From Bartonella bovis 91-4 (GTDB lineage: Bacteria; Pseudomonadota; Alphaproteobacteria; Rhizobiales; Rhizobiaceae), in assembly GCF_000384965.1 (NCBI RefSeq), contig NZ_CM001844.1, positions 655,341 to 719,340 of the forward strand: a stretch of DNA of 64,000 bases, written 5' to 3'. Shown piece by piece: positions 50,401 through 59,353 of this stretch. The first letter of the stretch is position 1, and every line of letters starts with the position of its first letter. The position numbers were made by a program, and so were the translations under genes. The notes under the pieces were generated by a model. That model was not told the DNA's origin and made no database searches. It saw nothing but the letters and a program-made list of their open reading frames with translations.

Positions 50401-52158
50401 TTGTAATTTAAAGTCTTGTGAACGTTCCTTTATAATATCAACAATTGCATCATCAACATTTTGGATTTCTTCTCTTAGAAGTTTTTTACTTTCATTGATT
50501 GCAGAAAGAACATTATCATGGCCGTTTGTAAATACATTGGCAATATCAGCAGTTCTTTCTTGAAGATTTGCATTAATTTGCAAGCTGTGAGCTTCCAAAA
50601 ATCCGCCAAGTTTTTCAATGTTATCTTCTAAGGTTTGACTACGAGAAATGAAAGATTTGATAATAGAATCGCCATGTTCTTTAAGAGATAAATCAACAGT
50701 TGCTAAACGGTTTTCAAAGGCTTCAAGCGCTTCTGTGGTGATATTATCGAATGTAGAAGAGATTTTATGAGCCTGATCATCAAGCAGTATGATTTTTTCA
50801 TCCAAATTTTGTAATGATTGATTATGGCGATCAACAATTACTGTATCGATTGTTTTAAATTTTTCATCAATATTGGAGAGGGTTTGATCTGTTGCAGTTT
50901 GTACGTTTTCCACGATTTTAGCGATATGCATTTCAGCTTTAACAGTTGTTTCATTAAAGATTTTTTCTAACTGTTTTTCATTATTATCAAAACGCTCTGA
51001 AAAACCATCAAAGTTTTTTCCTAATTCATTAAAAAATTCCGTGTTTTTTTGCTCAATGTGTACTGTCGTTTCGTTAAATTTTTCAAAGAGCTTTTTTGTT
51101 ATATCATCCCCTACATAGGAAAGTTTTGTAACAAGATCTTCACCTTGTTTTTCTAAAGTGTGAGAAAGGGTCTGCGTAAGCTTGTCAATATTGGTTGAAA
51201 TTTTAGATGCAACCAAATCAAATTCATCACTCAACTGTTCCTGTGTTCCTTTAATTGTTGACTGTACGCGGCTGGCATGATTCAAAATTGCTGTACGTTC
51301 ATTATTTAATTCTTCTATTAATTTGTGAATCCGCGATTCATTTTCTGCATAAGCCTGTTCAAGATTATGGACTTCACCTTGTATAATAGCTTCAAGTTCA
51401 ACAGCACGCCCAAGAGTGCGTTCAATTCCTTCATTCATTGCAACTACTTCTTTGCGAATAGTCTCTCCTATAGCAATGGCTTGTTTTTCAGATATGTGCC
51501 GTGGTTCACTAAGGTGTTGCGCTGCATGCGTTATGAGAACAGCAATATTGCGTAATTCAGTTGAACGTTTTGTCAGCTGAGCAAAACCCCAAGACATAAG
51601 AATAGGAATTATAGTTCCTGCAGTTACAATTAATCCAGTAGGTGATGTAATAAAGGAAGTAATATTGGTTAAAGAACTTAATCCAGCAGGAGCTAATTTA
51701 TGCGCAACAAAAGCACCCCCTGTTGCCCACAAAGCGCTGAGTGCTGTTGTGCTCCAATAAATCCGAGAGATAGAATTTTGCTTTAGTAATCCCAAATTTA
51801 AAGGCTCTATTGTATCATCATTAGCGGGGAGAGGTTTTGTAGGCAATAACGTGTCACGCACAGTTCCACCCGAAAGCTCATCTGTAGGTTTTTGACCAAA
51901 AAGCTGTTCAGCAACAGATTCATCAATAACAACGTCATCATGAACATTAGAGGTAAGAATCGAAGCACTGTTTTCAGAAAAAATTTCTTCTTCTGCTGTT
52001 GCAATTTTTTGAATCAAATCATCCACATGAATAGGATTTAAAGAGTCATTTGATAATATTACATCACTTATCGAATTATCAAGGTTAAAGTCCATTGCTT
52101 TTTCGAGGGCTTCTTCAAATTCGACTTCAAATGCTTGTAATTTTGTTCTACGTGCCAT
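47464..52158 (-). CDS. Giant coiled-coil membrane protein, GPR/RgsE-like
   Basis: A 1564-residue protein. Layout: an acidic cytoplasmic N terminus (1-130), two membrane helices (about 133-153 and 170-194), then about 1,200 residues of heptad-rich helix with repeated segments such as NIDKLTQTLSHTLE and LETSIDNICGTLENS. A low-complexity linker (about 1390-1450) precedes a conserved C-terminal domain (about 1460-1564, GQKNIITEQIYTSSGK to YTMLAHASGRIQ). This matches the apolipoprotein-like growth pole ring protein GPR of Agrobacterium and RgsE of Sinorhizobium, needed for polar growth, although those exceed 2,000 residues. The assignment rests on architecture and order membership, not a search. 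Confidence 0.72.
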   Translation of the reverse strand: MARRTKLQAFEVEFEEALEKAMDFNLDNSISDVILSNDSLNPIHVDDLIQKIATAEEEIFSENSASILTSNVHDDVVIDESVAEQLFGQKPTDELSGGTVRDTLLPTKPLPANDDTIEPLNLGLLKQNSISRIYWSTTALSALWATGGAFVAHKLAPAGLSSLTNITSFITSPTGLIVTAGTIIPILMSWGFAQLTKRSTELRNIAVLITHAAQHLSEPRHISEKQAIAIGETIRKEVVAMNEGIERTLGRAVELEAIIQGEVHNLEQAYAENESRIHKLIEELNNERTAILNHASRVQSTIKGTQEQLSDEFDLVASKISTNIDKLTQTLSHTLEKQGEDLVTKLSYVGDDITKKLFEKFNETTVHIEQKNTEFFNELGKNFDGFSERFDNNEKQLEKIFNETTVKAEMHIAKIVENVQTATDQTLSNIDEKFKTIDTVIVDRHNQSLQNLDEKIILLDDQAHKISSTFDNITTEALEAFENRLATVDLSLKEHGDSIIKSFISRSQTLEDNIEKLGGFLEAHSLQINANLQERTADIANVFTNGHDNVLSAINESKKLLREEIQNVDDAIVDIIKERSQDFKLQIADQRNIMENMLTSEKDKIADTLRNQIDELTQNVSSIEKTLTDNIQIIDQRAENHLFAIVHCTEKLRETITQSCQTTQDALETQAKNIDIRAEALRDSLAANSFSLNEVLADQTRTIEQRMETIHHIIAKSDIHIDTALKQQMDLVENVIDNNNKTITEAVQNHIKNLENHTETLKDTLSQSNEILFETFENRIESFDENLENRTGQIFERVTTLGETLSEKMGQICETIKEQTSVFEEHSETLKTSITLNNEHTQTIQQTLETSIDNICGTLENSVNTVTGSLHNKVMEASDILASTSEQMLLSLDDETNKVQEKLINASQQAALIMADQAEKSETSILSAGNQFVSSVNDITARAENIIFESGNRIVSNVEQTIHNTSEKILSVLEEQTAYTAEAFTIANNNVQTLFNEAIHSSTTAVEQLLNERSNVLYQSMQELESNLGYRLSDISNRLEEANNQTASQVSGYVEQLTELTDYLNQTAQHTTESFGNLTQHISEQLALSTQDAEQRIYAQNEAWVNTFAQTNSETIQTMATMKEDLINNVSAILEQLNQSIYNIHENSNILISTVQNIDTQFNETTNNFFQNTNQAAEHLSTSGQALNNNMETLQEFMQNTFDKISHITINFSEHAQTLSDTIHMLEKSENALSVTLEEKRNALSTLSNTLVSKSDEINQFIKHYEDTLSLAFKHTDENTRNSTQLLEQTLNQLINEVSARFSGAAEDIRKLAGEIRLQLLKVNNDINENIQKLPEQTKETIQTVRYTLNEQIAALKDLTNVIQNNDKNSGKDQLMSAITTSLTSNGVNSTSSETTKKIVPPKPIWSQEQSKPNQNRWVSDLLAEASCEKTQPESTNNSSVASSVQTKSHSANGSLNSLATSILQAINHNAIVELWNHYRRGQKNIITEQIYTSSGKIIFEMIKQKYTNDINFKNLVNQYIADFEKLLRDVSRSSGNTRTARQYLISDTGKVYTMLAHASGRIQ

Positions 52159-53304
52159 ACTTGCCTCACACTTTTACAAATGGAAAAGAAATACACTCCT
52201 TTCCAGTTACTTCTATCATATTAGCTGTTAATTATTTAGAAAGGAATATGTATAAGGCAAAAGTTTTACAACTTATCAAGATAGGGTTAACGCGACTTTT
52301 GTTTTTAGTGCAAAATCCATTAAAAACAATACAGTACGCGATTATATCTAATAAAATTGTTTATCTATTTGTTCTAATAGCCAATATTATAAACTTAATT
52401 ATGTTTAATAGAGCAATTGGAATAAGTATTTTAGTTGTATACAATGCTCTGAAAATTTCTACAAAATACAACAGTTTTTTAAGTGCATAACCATTCATGT
52501 TTAAATTGATACAAAATGATTATGTCGCAACAAAATTTAGACAAAATAATTAATTATACAATGAATAATTAAATGTAGAATTTTTTAGCACTATGAAAAA
52601 TTGTTTTTATAGTGAAGAGGTAATAGACTGCATTAAAATGACAAAAACATTTACTATACAATGAAAAAGCAAATATATCTATGATAACAATAACTTATTT
52701 TAATATATTTAAGTAATAAATTAAAAAATTAATGGAATTCATTCTACAGATACTAGATCAAAACATTACAATTTTTTAGCTATTTTGGTTATAACATGTA
52801 TTAGAATCTATGTTTTACTTATCACGTTATTTAGAATATTTTTCCGCACCGTTATAGTTTTGTCACTATTGTTACAAAGTTTATCAATAGTGATAAAAAT
52901 AAATTTGCTAGTATAAATTCAATGTAGAAAGATGCTTCTTTGTTATGCCTTTAAGTTATAATATATCAGCTGATCTTCTATATTTTTATGTTGAATAATA
53001 CTAAAACCTGATCGATAATATATGGCAAACACTATTACGTAGAGAGATATCGTGTATGCTGGTATCTTTTGTACAAAAAAGCGTTTTTAAATAGTAACCA
53101 GTAAAAACAGAAATTGAAAAATTTTTATATTTAATTTTTGATCTTGTTAGTTGTGGTGTTTATTACTTACGCATAATAGGTTGTTTTTCAAATATTAAGC
53201 AGAGTTTTTCTGAATTTTTAATGCTAATACATTGACAATTTGTTATTTTTTAGTCGATATAAAACAGTGGATATTTTTACGATTCTCATCAAAGGTGTAA
53301 GAAT
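52159..53304. other. Long AT-rich intergenic region upstream of hfq
   Basis: About 1.15 kb between divergent genes with no supported coding sequence. A plus-strand frame at 52095-52490 is mostly hydrophobic, starts inside the neighbouring gene and has no ribosome site. It should carry promoters for the giant coiled-coil gene and for hfq. One clear hairpin lies at 52861-52895. Confidence 0.5.
52861..52895. repeat. Inverted repeat in the hfq upstream gap
   Basis: TGTCACTATTG (52861-52871) pairs with CAATAGTGATA (52885-52895), 11 base pairs with one G-U, around a 13-base loop. There is no T-run on either side, so it is not a simple terminator. It may be an operator or part of an RNA; role unknown. 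Confidence 0.5.
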
Positions 53305-53544
53305 ATGGTAGAACGATCACAACACCTGCAAGATGTATTTTTAAATACAGTTCGTAAGCAAAAAATTTCTCTCACAATTTTTCTTGTGAATGGTGTTAAG
53401 TTGACAGGTGTTGTAACGTCATTTGATAATTTTTGCGTTCTTTTGCGGCGAGATGGGCATGCGCAACTGGTTTATAAACATGCTATTTCGACAATTATGC
53501 CGGGTCAATCTGTACAAATGTTTGAAGGTGAGGGCTCTGAATAA
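53305..53544 (+). CDS. hfq: RNA chaperone Hfq
   Basis: Hexameric Sm-like protein that pairs small RNAs with mRNAs. The 79-residue protein has the Sm1 part ([20 protein letters not shown] to FDNFCVLLR) and the Sm2 motif [11 protein letters not shown] near residues 56-66. There is almost no C-terminal tail, as in other alphaproteobacteria. AAAGGTG precedes the ATG. hflX follows 52 bases later, the standard pairing. Confidence 0.97.
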   Translation: MVERSQHLQDVFLNTVRKQKISLTIFLVNGVKLTGVVTSFDNFCVLLRRDGHAQLVYKHAISTIMPGQSVQMFEGEGSE

Positions 53545-53596
53545 ATAGGCTATTATCTTGAGTTCTTTTACTCTTTTTCTATTACCTTGAATTATT

Positions 53597-54952
53597 ATGA
53601 TGGATACAAATAAAAGATCTGGAAAATTAATTTCACAGATTGCAGAGCAAGTGCGTGTTGTCATTTTTTTACCGGTTTTTCCCGTAAACAAGAATGAAAA
53701 AATTTTAAGTGAGCACTCAATAGATTCTCGGGTCAAAGAAGCATTAGGGTTAGCACGTGCTATTGAGCTAGATATTGTCCATTATGAAACCATCAATATT
53801 AGCACACCACATCCTTCGACTTTGTTTGGGGTAGGTAAAGTAAGTGCATTTGCTAATTACATAAGTGAACATCGTATTGCACTTGCAATTGTAGATCATA
53901 TTCTTACACCAGTACAGCAACGTAATTTAGAAAAATTATGGAGCTGTAAGGTTATTGATAGAACGGCTTTGATTCTTGAAATTTTTGGTCGTCGTGCACG
54001 AACAAAAGAAGGAAAATTGCAAGTCGAATTGGCACATTTGTCTTATCAAAAAAGCAGGCTTGTCCGGAGTTGGACACACTTGGAAAGGCAACGCGGTGGT
54101 AGTGGTTTTTTAGGAGGACCTGGTGAAACTCAAATTGAAGCGGATAGACGCCTTCTACAAGATAAAATCACTCGTATTCGTCATGAATTAGAAAATGTTG
54201 TTAAAACGCGTGCTCTTCATCGAGCTAAGAGGAAGAAGACGTCTCATCCTATTGTTGCTTTAGTAGGGTATACTAATGCCGGGAAATCAACACTTTTTAA
54301 CCGCTTAAGTAATGCAGGTGTATTAACAAAGAACATGTTGTTTGCAACGCTTGATCCAACTTTACGCAAAGTTATTCTTCCTCATGGACAAACTATTTTT
54401 TTATCTGATACTGTAGGTTTTATCTCTAATTTACCAACACATTTGATCGCGGCTTTTAGAGCAACTCTCGAGGAAGTAATTGAAGCTGATTTAATTATCC
54501 ACGTAAAGGATATATCAGATCCCGATCATCGTGCTCAGGCTCAAGATGTATTGGAAATACTTTCAAGTTTAGGTGTTGATACTGGCAATACAGATCATAT
54601 CGTGGAAGTTTGGAATAAGGTCGATATGTTGGATAGGCATACATTGAATGTTTTGCAAACAAGTGCAAAAACATTGTTAAATCCTGCATTAATGATATCA
54701 GCAGTCACTGGAGGAGGATTAGATCAATTATTAATAACAATTGAAAAGCGGCTTTCTGGAGAAATGCAGAGCGTTAAATTAATATTAAAACCTGATGAAA
54801 TGCAGCTTATTAATTGGTTTTATAAAAATTCTGGTAAGATAGAGCAGGAAAGTCATGATGATGGTTCTGTTACTATCCGAGCACTCCTTACTTGTGAAGC
54901 AAAGAAACGGTTAGATCATATTAAACAAAATATGTATAAATACTTCTTTTAA
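53597..54952 (+). CDS. hflX: Ribosome-associated GTPase HflX
   Basis: GTPase that binds the large ribosomal subunit and rescues or splits stalled ribosomes. The 451-residue protein has the N-terminal HflX domain (GVGKVSAFANYI, and RGGSGFLGGPGETQIEADRR near residue 175). The G domain carries G1 GYTNAGKST near 220, G3 DTVGF near 275 and G4 NKVD near 340. The ATG at 53597 or 53600 starts it; no strong ribosome site is seen. It is likely co-transcribed with hfq. Confidence 0.94.
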   Translation: MMDTNKRSGKLISQIAEQVRVVIFLPVFPVNKNEKILSEHSIDSRVKEALGLARAIELDIVHYETINISTPHPSTLFGVGKVSAFANYISEHRIALAIVDHILTPVQQRNLEKLWSCKVIDRTALILEIFGRRARTKEGKLQVELAHLSYQKSRLVRSWTHLERQRGGSGFLGGPGETQIEADRRLLQDKITRIRHELENVVKTRALHRAKRKKTSHPIVALVGYTNAGKSTLFNRLSNAGVLTKNMLFATLDPTLRKVILPHGQTIFLSDTVGFISNLPTHLIAAFRATLEEVIEADLIIHVKDISDPDHRAQAQDVLEILSSLGVDTGNTDHIVEVWNKVDMLDRHTLNVLQTSAKTLLNPALMISAVTGGGLDQLLITIEKRLSGEMQSVKLILKPDEMQLINWFYKNSGKIEQESHDDGSVTIRALLTCEAKKRLDHIKQNMYKYFF

Positions 54953-55106
54953 ACTACGACCTCAGAAAATTTCTTTTATCTTTACGTTTTCCTAATCCAA
55001 AAATAATATAGCTTTAAATAATATAACTTTGAGTTAAGAGGATAGTCACTCCTTTCTCTTAAATCAAAGAGCGTGAGATATTTTGTTGGTTGAAATAAGA
55101 TGAGTT

Positions 55107-56861
55107 TTGAGCGTGAGTAAGAGATTGTTAGTGCGCATAACGCAAAACGCTTTAATTGTTTTTTTCTCAGCAATATTATGTGCATTTTTGATTTGGTTAT
55201 ATTATTTTGTTCAGCCGCGATCCTACCAAGCAACCTTAACATTTATGTTATCTGATTCTGTTGGAATCCCATTATCAAGTGATGAGCAAGATAACATTGT
55301 TGGATTACTATTTGCCCAACCTATTTTTTTTAATAATTCAAATGTACAAAGATTTTTTCCTCATAATGTACATAAGAAAGAATTTCATGAAAATATTCGG
55401 TTTACTCGTGATGGTGATCTTATCAAGCTTTCTTTTGAAGCAAAAACTGCTGAAAATGCTCAAAAAGGGTTGGAAAGTTGGTTTTCTGCTTTTTCAGACA
55501 CAGTCATTAAACGAAATCAAAAATTATTGTCGATGGGAAAGAAAGCTGATCAACAATACGATAATACTGCAATATTGAATATATTACAGACATTTCGTTC
55601 ATCTATTAATTCTTCCATGCATCATGAAGCAAAACAGGTTGAACTTAATGCCCTTTATGCGAAATTAACAGATGCGACTTTAAGGCGTATTCATTTAACA
55701 ATTTTGAATTCGATCATTAAGATGACGCGTAAAAATGGCCAATCTTTATTGTCTTTATCATTTATTGCAAACAACTCAGCCGTCGTTGCATTAGAAGCTA
55801 AAATTAATCTTTTGGAAACACAAAAGGCTCATATGGCTGCACAATTAGGTTGGGAACATCCTCAAATCAAAGCAATGATTGCGGAATCGAAAGCGCTTTC
55901 TACTCAGTTAGAAGATAAAATTTTGCAGATTACTAATCAAATTTATTCAGATGAGATTATCGCAAAGAAGTTTGAAATACAGCTAAGAGAAAAAATTAGA
56001 ATTTTTGTAAAGAATCAATCTCAGCCTTTCAATCAAATGTTAAATGAGTTGGAAAATAAAATCAAAGTAGTGATAGATGGGCAGAATAAGGAAATGAACA
56101 TTCATGCTTCTTTATTACAAAATGCAAAGATTCGCGTGATTGTTCCAATAGCAGTAGCTCCTGTTTCTTTTATAGCTCTTTATGGCAAAAATGTTTTTGT
56201 GCATACATTAGCAAGCTTGATAGCTCTTTTAGTAGGGTTATTATTATTTCAAAGATATTCTGGAACAAAAAAAATTCAATCGAAAGAGGACTTAGAAGAT
56301 AGCAAAAATACTTTATTACCTAAGGTGATAGAAAATTCTGAAACTTTTATGACATTAGAAGAATTATCGGTCTTTTTAAAATTACGTTCTTCAATGATTG
56401 TTTCAATAATTGGGACACAGGCTGCTCGGATGGCGGCAAAATTATCTCTTCATCTTGTAGGAGAGAAAAAAACAGTTTTGCTGGTAGATATTTCTGGTCA
56501 ACAAATAGAGAAAATAATTGGTCCTCATCGAGGATTGAGTGATGTGTTAACGGGCGATGCGCAGTTACAAGATGTTATTTATCGCGATTACGATACAGGA
56601 GTTGATATTCTTCCACAAGGGTTAGCAAGCGCTGTTCGTGCTCAGGATTTTTCAAATGATATTCCTCATCTATTAGAAGAATTTAAAAGAAATTATGATT
56701 TAATCATTTTAGAAATAGCTAGCGAACCCAAATACGGGTCTGAGCAAATTACGCAATCGACAGATTATTATATTTGTAGCGCTAGTCTTGATAAACATAA
56801 CTGGATAGTGCAAATGATATCCAGATTTCCAAAAACTGTTTGTCGTGTGAATTCGTATTGA
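55107..56861 (+). CDS. Wzc-like polysaccharide co-polymerase, degenerate kinase site
   Basis: A 584-residue protein with the shape of the Wzz/Wzc/ExoP family. It has an N-terminal membrane helix (about 12-34), a periplasmic coiled-coil part (about 35-345, with LGWEHPQIKAMIAES near 248), a second helix pair (about 345-385) and a cytoplasmic BY-kinase-like domain (about 400-584). In that domain the Walker A site is lost: SIIGTQAARMAAKL stands where a GxGKT/S loop is expected. The following VLLVDISG keeps only part of Walker A'. No tyrosine cluster is seen at the C terminus. No glycosyltransferase or polymerase genes are nearby. A role in surface polysaccharide export is inferred by architecture only. 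Confidence 0.7.
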   Translation: MSVSKRLLVRITQNALIVFFSAILCAFLIWLYYFVQPRSYQATLTFMLSDSVGIPLSSDEQDNIVGLLFAQPIFFNNSNVQRFFPHNVHKKEFHENIRFTRDGDLIKLSFEAKTAENAQKGLESWFSAFSDTVIKRNQKLLSMGKKADQQYDNTAILNILQTFRSSINSSMHHEAKQVELNALYAKLTDATLRRIHLTILNSIIKMTRKNGQSLLSLSFIANNSAVVALEAKINLLETQKAHMAAQLGWEHPQIKAMIAESKALSTQLEDKILQITNQIYSDEIIAKKFEIQLREKIRIFVKNQSQPFNQMLNELENKIKVVIDGQNKEMNIHASLLQNAKIRVIVPIAVAPVSFIALYGKNVFVHTLASLIALLVGLLLFQRYSGTKKIQSKEDLEDSKNTLLPKVIENSETFMTLEELSVFLKLRSSMIVSIIGTQAARMAAKLSLHLVGEKKTVLLVDISGQQIEKIIGPHRGLSDVLTGDAQLQDVIYRDYDTGVDILPQGLASAVRAQDFSNDIPHLLEEFKRNYDLIILEIASEPKYGSEQITQSTDYYICSASLDKHNWIVQMISRFPKTVCRVNSY

Positions 56862-57009
56862 ATATTGGCAAAATAAGAATGGTGATCACGTGTTGAACAA
56901 AAGCACTTTCTTTTTGCATAACATCGTTGAATTTTATAAGAACAATTGAGATTTAATCTTTAGATTTAAGAAATATTTGCAGTTGAAAATAAACTAAAGG
57001 AAATCCAAA

Positions 57010-58086
57010 ATGGCAATAAAGGAATTGAATGATGTAGCTTTGACATCGCTGCAGAAACAAAATCGAAAACAAATTCAAGTGTGGCTTTATGTCATTTTAT
57101 TGCTTTGTTTGGCAATTGTTTTAGTGGGGGGGGCTACCCGTTTGACAGGGTCAGGGTTATCAATAACTGAATGGAGGCCAATTCATGGTGTAATTCCACC
57201 AATTGGTCCAGATCAGTGGCAGGAAGAATTTTTGAAATATCAGCAAATAGCACAATATAAGTTGCTTAATCGCGATATGACATTAAATGCGTTTAAGGTT
57301 ATTTTCTGGTGGGAGTGGGGGCACCGTGTTCTTGGTCGTCTTGTTGGTCTTGTAGCTTTATTGGGCTTGATTTGGTTTTGGATTACCAAACGTATAGAAA
57401 AAAGTATTTTGCGCCAACTTATTGTCGTACCAATTCTTATTGCTGTTCAAGGTGTTATTGGTTGGTGGATGGTAGCATCAGGGCTTGGTCAAAGCAATCT
57501 AACAAGTGTCAGTCAGTATCGCTTGGCAATTCATCTTATGACAGCATGTTTTATTATTATTTTTATCACTTATTTATCCCGAGGTCTTACAGAATCCACA
57601 GAGAAACCAGCAACCCAGACGGTTCAACGTTTTGCAGGTTGGCTTGTTTTTCTTGTTTTAATTGAGATTTATTTTGGTGCTTTAGTTGCAGGTCTTCATG
57701 CAGGTAAAGTCTATAATACATGGCCATTGATGGATGGTCAGATTATTCCTGATGGCTTACTTAATTATGATCCAATTTGGCTTAATTTATTTGAAAATCC
57801 TTTGACAGTTCAATTTGTTCATCGTTGTTTTGCTTATTTTCTGTTTATTATAGCAGTCGTTCATTCTCTGTATGTGCGAAAAAACATTCCACACTCAGCT
57901 CATGCTCGTCGTGCATTTTTTTTATGCGTTGCCATAGTTGCTCAAGCGCTTTTTGGCATTGTTACATTATTAAATGAAGTACCCCTAGGTTGGGGAGTTC
58001 TTCATCAAGGTGTTGCGTTAGTTATATTGTATTTTTCAGTTTTACATTGGCGAGCAACAAAGGGAGCATATCACGTTATTGAATAA
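57010..58086 (+). CDS. ctaA: Haem A synthase
   Basis: Oxidises haem O to haem A for cytochrome aa3 oxidase. The 358-residue protein has eight membrane helices and the conserved histidines in WWEWGHRVLGR near residue 103, RLAIHLMTA near 178, QFVHRCFAY near 275 and GVLHQGVALVIL near 337. The N-terminal GGATRLTGSGLSITEW motif is typical. AAAGGAAA precedes the ATG. It converges with argC, 21 bases apart. Confidence 0.95.
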   Translation: MAIKELNDVALTSLQKQNRKQIQVWLYVILLLCLAIVLVGGATRLTGSGLSITEWRPIHGVIPPIGPDQWQEEFLKYQQIAQYKLLNRDMTLNAFKVIFWWEWGHRVLGRLVGLVALLGLIWFWITKRIEKSILRQLIVVPILIAVQGVIGWWMVASGLGQSNLTSVSQYRLAIHLMTACFIIIFITYLSRGLTESTEKPATQTVQRFAGWLVFLVLIEIYFGALVAGLHAGKVYNTWPLMDGQIIPDGLLNYDPIWLNLFENPLTVQFVHRCFAYFLFIIAVVHSLYVRKNIPHSAHARRAFFLCVAIVAQALFGIVTLLNEVPLGWGVLHQGVALVILYFSVLHWRATKGAYHVIE

Positions 58087-58107
58087 AGATCTGCAATCGG
58101 AAGAAAG

Positions 58108-59043
58108 TCAGTTATTTTCAAGCATTAAATCAAGATTTTGAATAACAGCCGCAGATGCGCCTTTTCCAAGGTTATCTAATATGGCGCATAGATTGAAAAT
58201 ACCTTCACTATCGTTGCCAAAAACGAAAAGTTTCATACCGTCTTTATGCACTAAACATTCTGGATTTAATTTGGTAAGTGTTTCAGTCTCTTCTTGGGAT
58301 GCGACTGATATGATGTCTTGACCATTATAATGGGCGTTGAGAATTTCACGCAGATTGCAACAATTAGCTGATTTTGCTAATAGATGACGATGGAGTGGAA
58401 TGTTTACAATCATTCCTTGGGGAAAACGGCCAACACTTGGTACAAAAATAGGTGTTTGACTAATTTGCCCGTGAAATTTAATCTCTGGTACGTGTTTATG
58501 TTTGAGATTGAGACCATAAGTAAAATAATTTTCCTGAAGAGTATCTCGTCGGGATTGATTTTCCATCTGTGCAATTAATTGTTTACCTCCACCCGTGTAA
58601 CCGGATATAGCATTAATTGATATTGGGTAATGAGCATCTAGTAAACCTGCTTCACGTAATGGCCGAATTAAACTAATTGCACCGGTCGGATAACATCCGG
58701 GGTTAGCAACGTAACGTGCTTGCTGGATACGCTTTTTTTGCCCCGCTGTCATTTCAGGAAAACCATAGATCCAATCTGGTGCAATGCGATATGCTGTTGA
58801 GCTATCAATAATTCTAATTTTTTTATTATTTTTAAGCAGTTCTATTGTTTCGCGTGCAGCTTCATCTGGAAGACATAAAATAGCAATGTCAGTTTGATTA
58901 AAATAATCTTGCCGCACATCAATTTTATGCCGATCTGCATAAGGAATAGAGAGCAATTCTAAATCATAGCGCTCTGCTAGTCGCTTTTGTATTTGCAATC
59001 CAGTTGTTCCATGTTCACCATCAATAAAGATTTTTGTTACCAT
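58108..59043 (-). CDS. argC: N-acetyl-gamma-glutamyl-phosphate reductase
   Basis: Third step of arginine synthesis. At 311 residues it is the shorter type 2 form. It has the NADP site FIDGEHGTTGLQIQKRLAER at the N terminus, the catalytic cysteine in VANPGCYPTGAISLIRPL near residue 116 and the active-site histidine region KHKHVPEI near 193. No other arg gene is adjacent, so it may be a stand-alone piece of a partial pathway in this host-dependent lineage; whether the rest exists cannot be judged here. Confidence 0.93.
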   Translation of the reverse strand: MVTKIFIDGEHGTTGLQIQKRLAERYDLELLSIPYADRHKIDVRQDYFNQTDIAILCLPDEAARETIELLKNNKKIRIIDSSTAYRIAPDWIYGFPEMTAGQKKRIQQARYVANPGCYPTGAISLIRPLREAGLLDAHYPISINAISGYTGGGKQLIAQMENQSRRDTLQENYFTYGLNLKHKHVPEIKFHGQISQTPIFVPSVGRFPQGMIVNIPLHRHLLAKSANCCNLREILNAHYNGQDIISVASQEETETLTKLNPECLVHKDGMKLFVFGNDSEGIFNLCAILDNLGKGASAAVIQNLDLMLENN

Positions 59044-59353
59044 TATATTTACCTTGAACTGACGTTTTCTGTCATATTAAGCCTGTAATATTGTATTCGG
59101 TTTGAATAATTGAATATTCTAAAATTACAGTTTGTCTTGTTTGTATGAAAAATGTTGTAGTAAAAGGAATTTAGAACAAGCTCGACGCTTAATTTTGCAC
59201 CATTTATTTTTGTGTGGCGAGAGTTTTATTGCTTAAATAGCAAAAGAATAAGATAGATATATAGTATTTGCAATTTTTGAATTAAAATGCTTCAAAATAT
59301 TTGGTTTGTGATACTTACCATATTACTTTTTATTTTAAGTTAGGGCATGCTTT
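59044..59353. other. Intergenic region between argC and glyA
   Basis: About 310 bases between divergent genes. A small stem (TTGCT...AGCAA near 59229) is visible. I could not match it to a known riboswitch, including the glycine or SAM classes. It should hold promoters for both genes. Confidence 0.45.

Noticed and set aside
52095..52490. 131-codon plus-strand frame at the edge of the giant coiled-coil gene
   Set aside because: Begins inside that gene on the other strand, has no ribosome site, and its composition reflects AT-rich DNA.
59229..59243. Riboswitch upstream of glyA
   Set aside because: Only a five-base-pair stem is visible; it does not match the glycine, SAM or tetrahydrofolate classes that I know.
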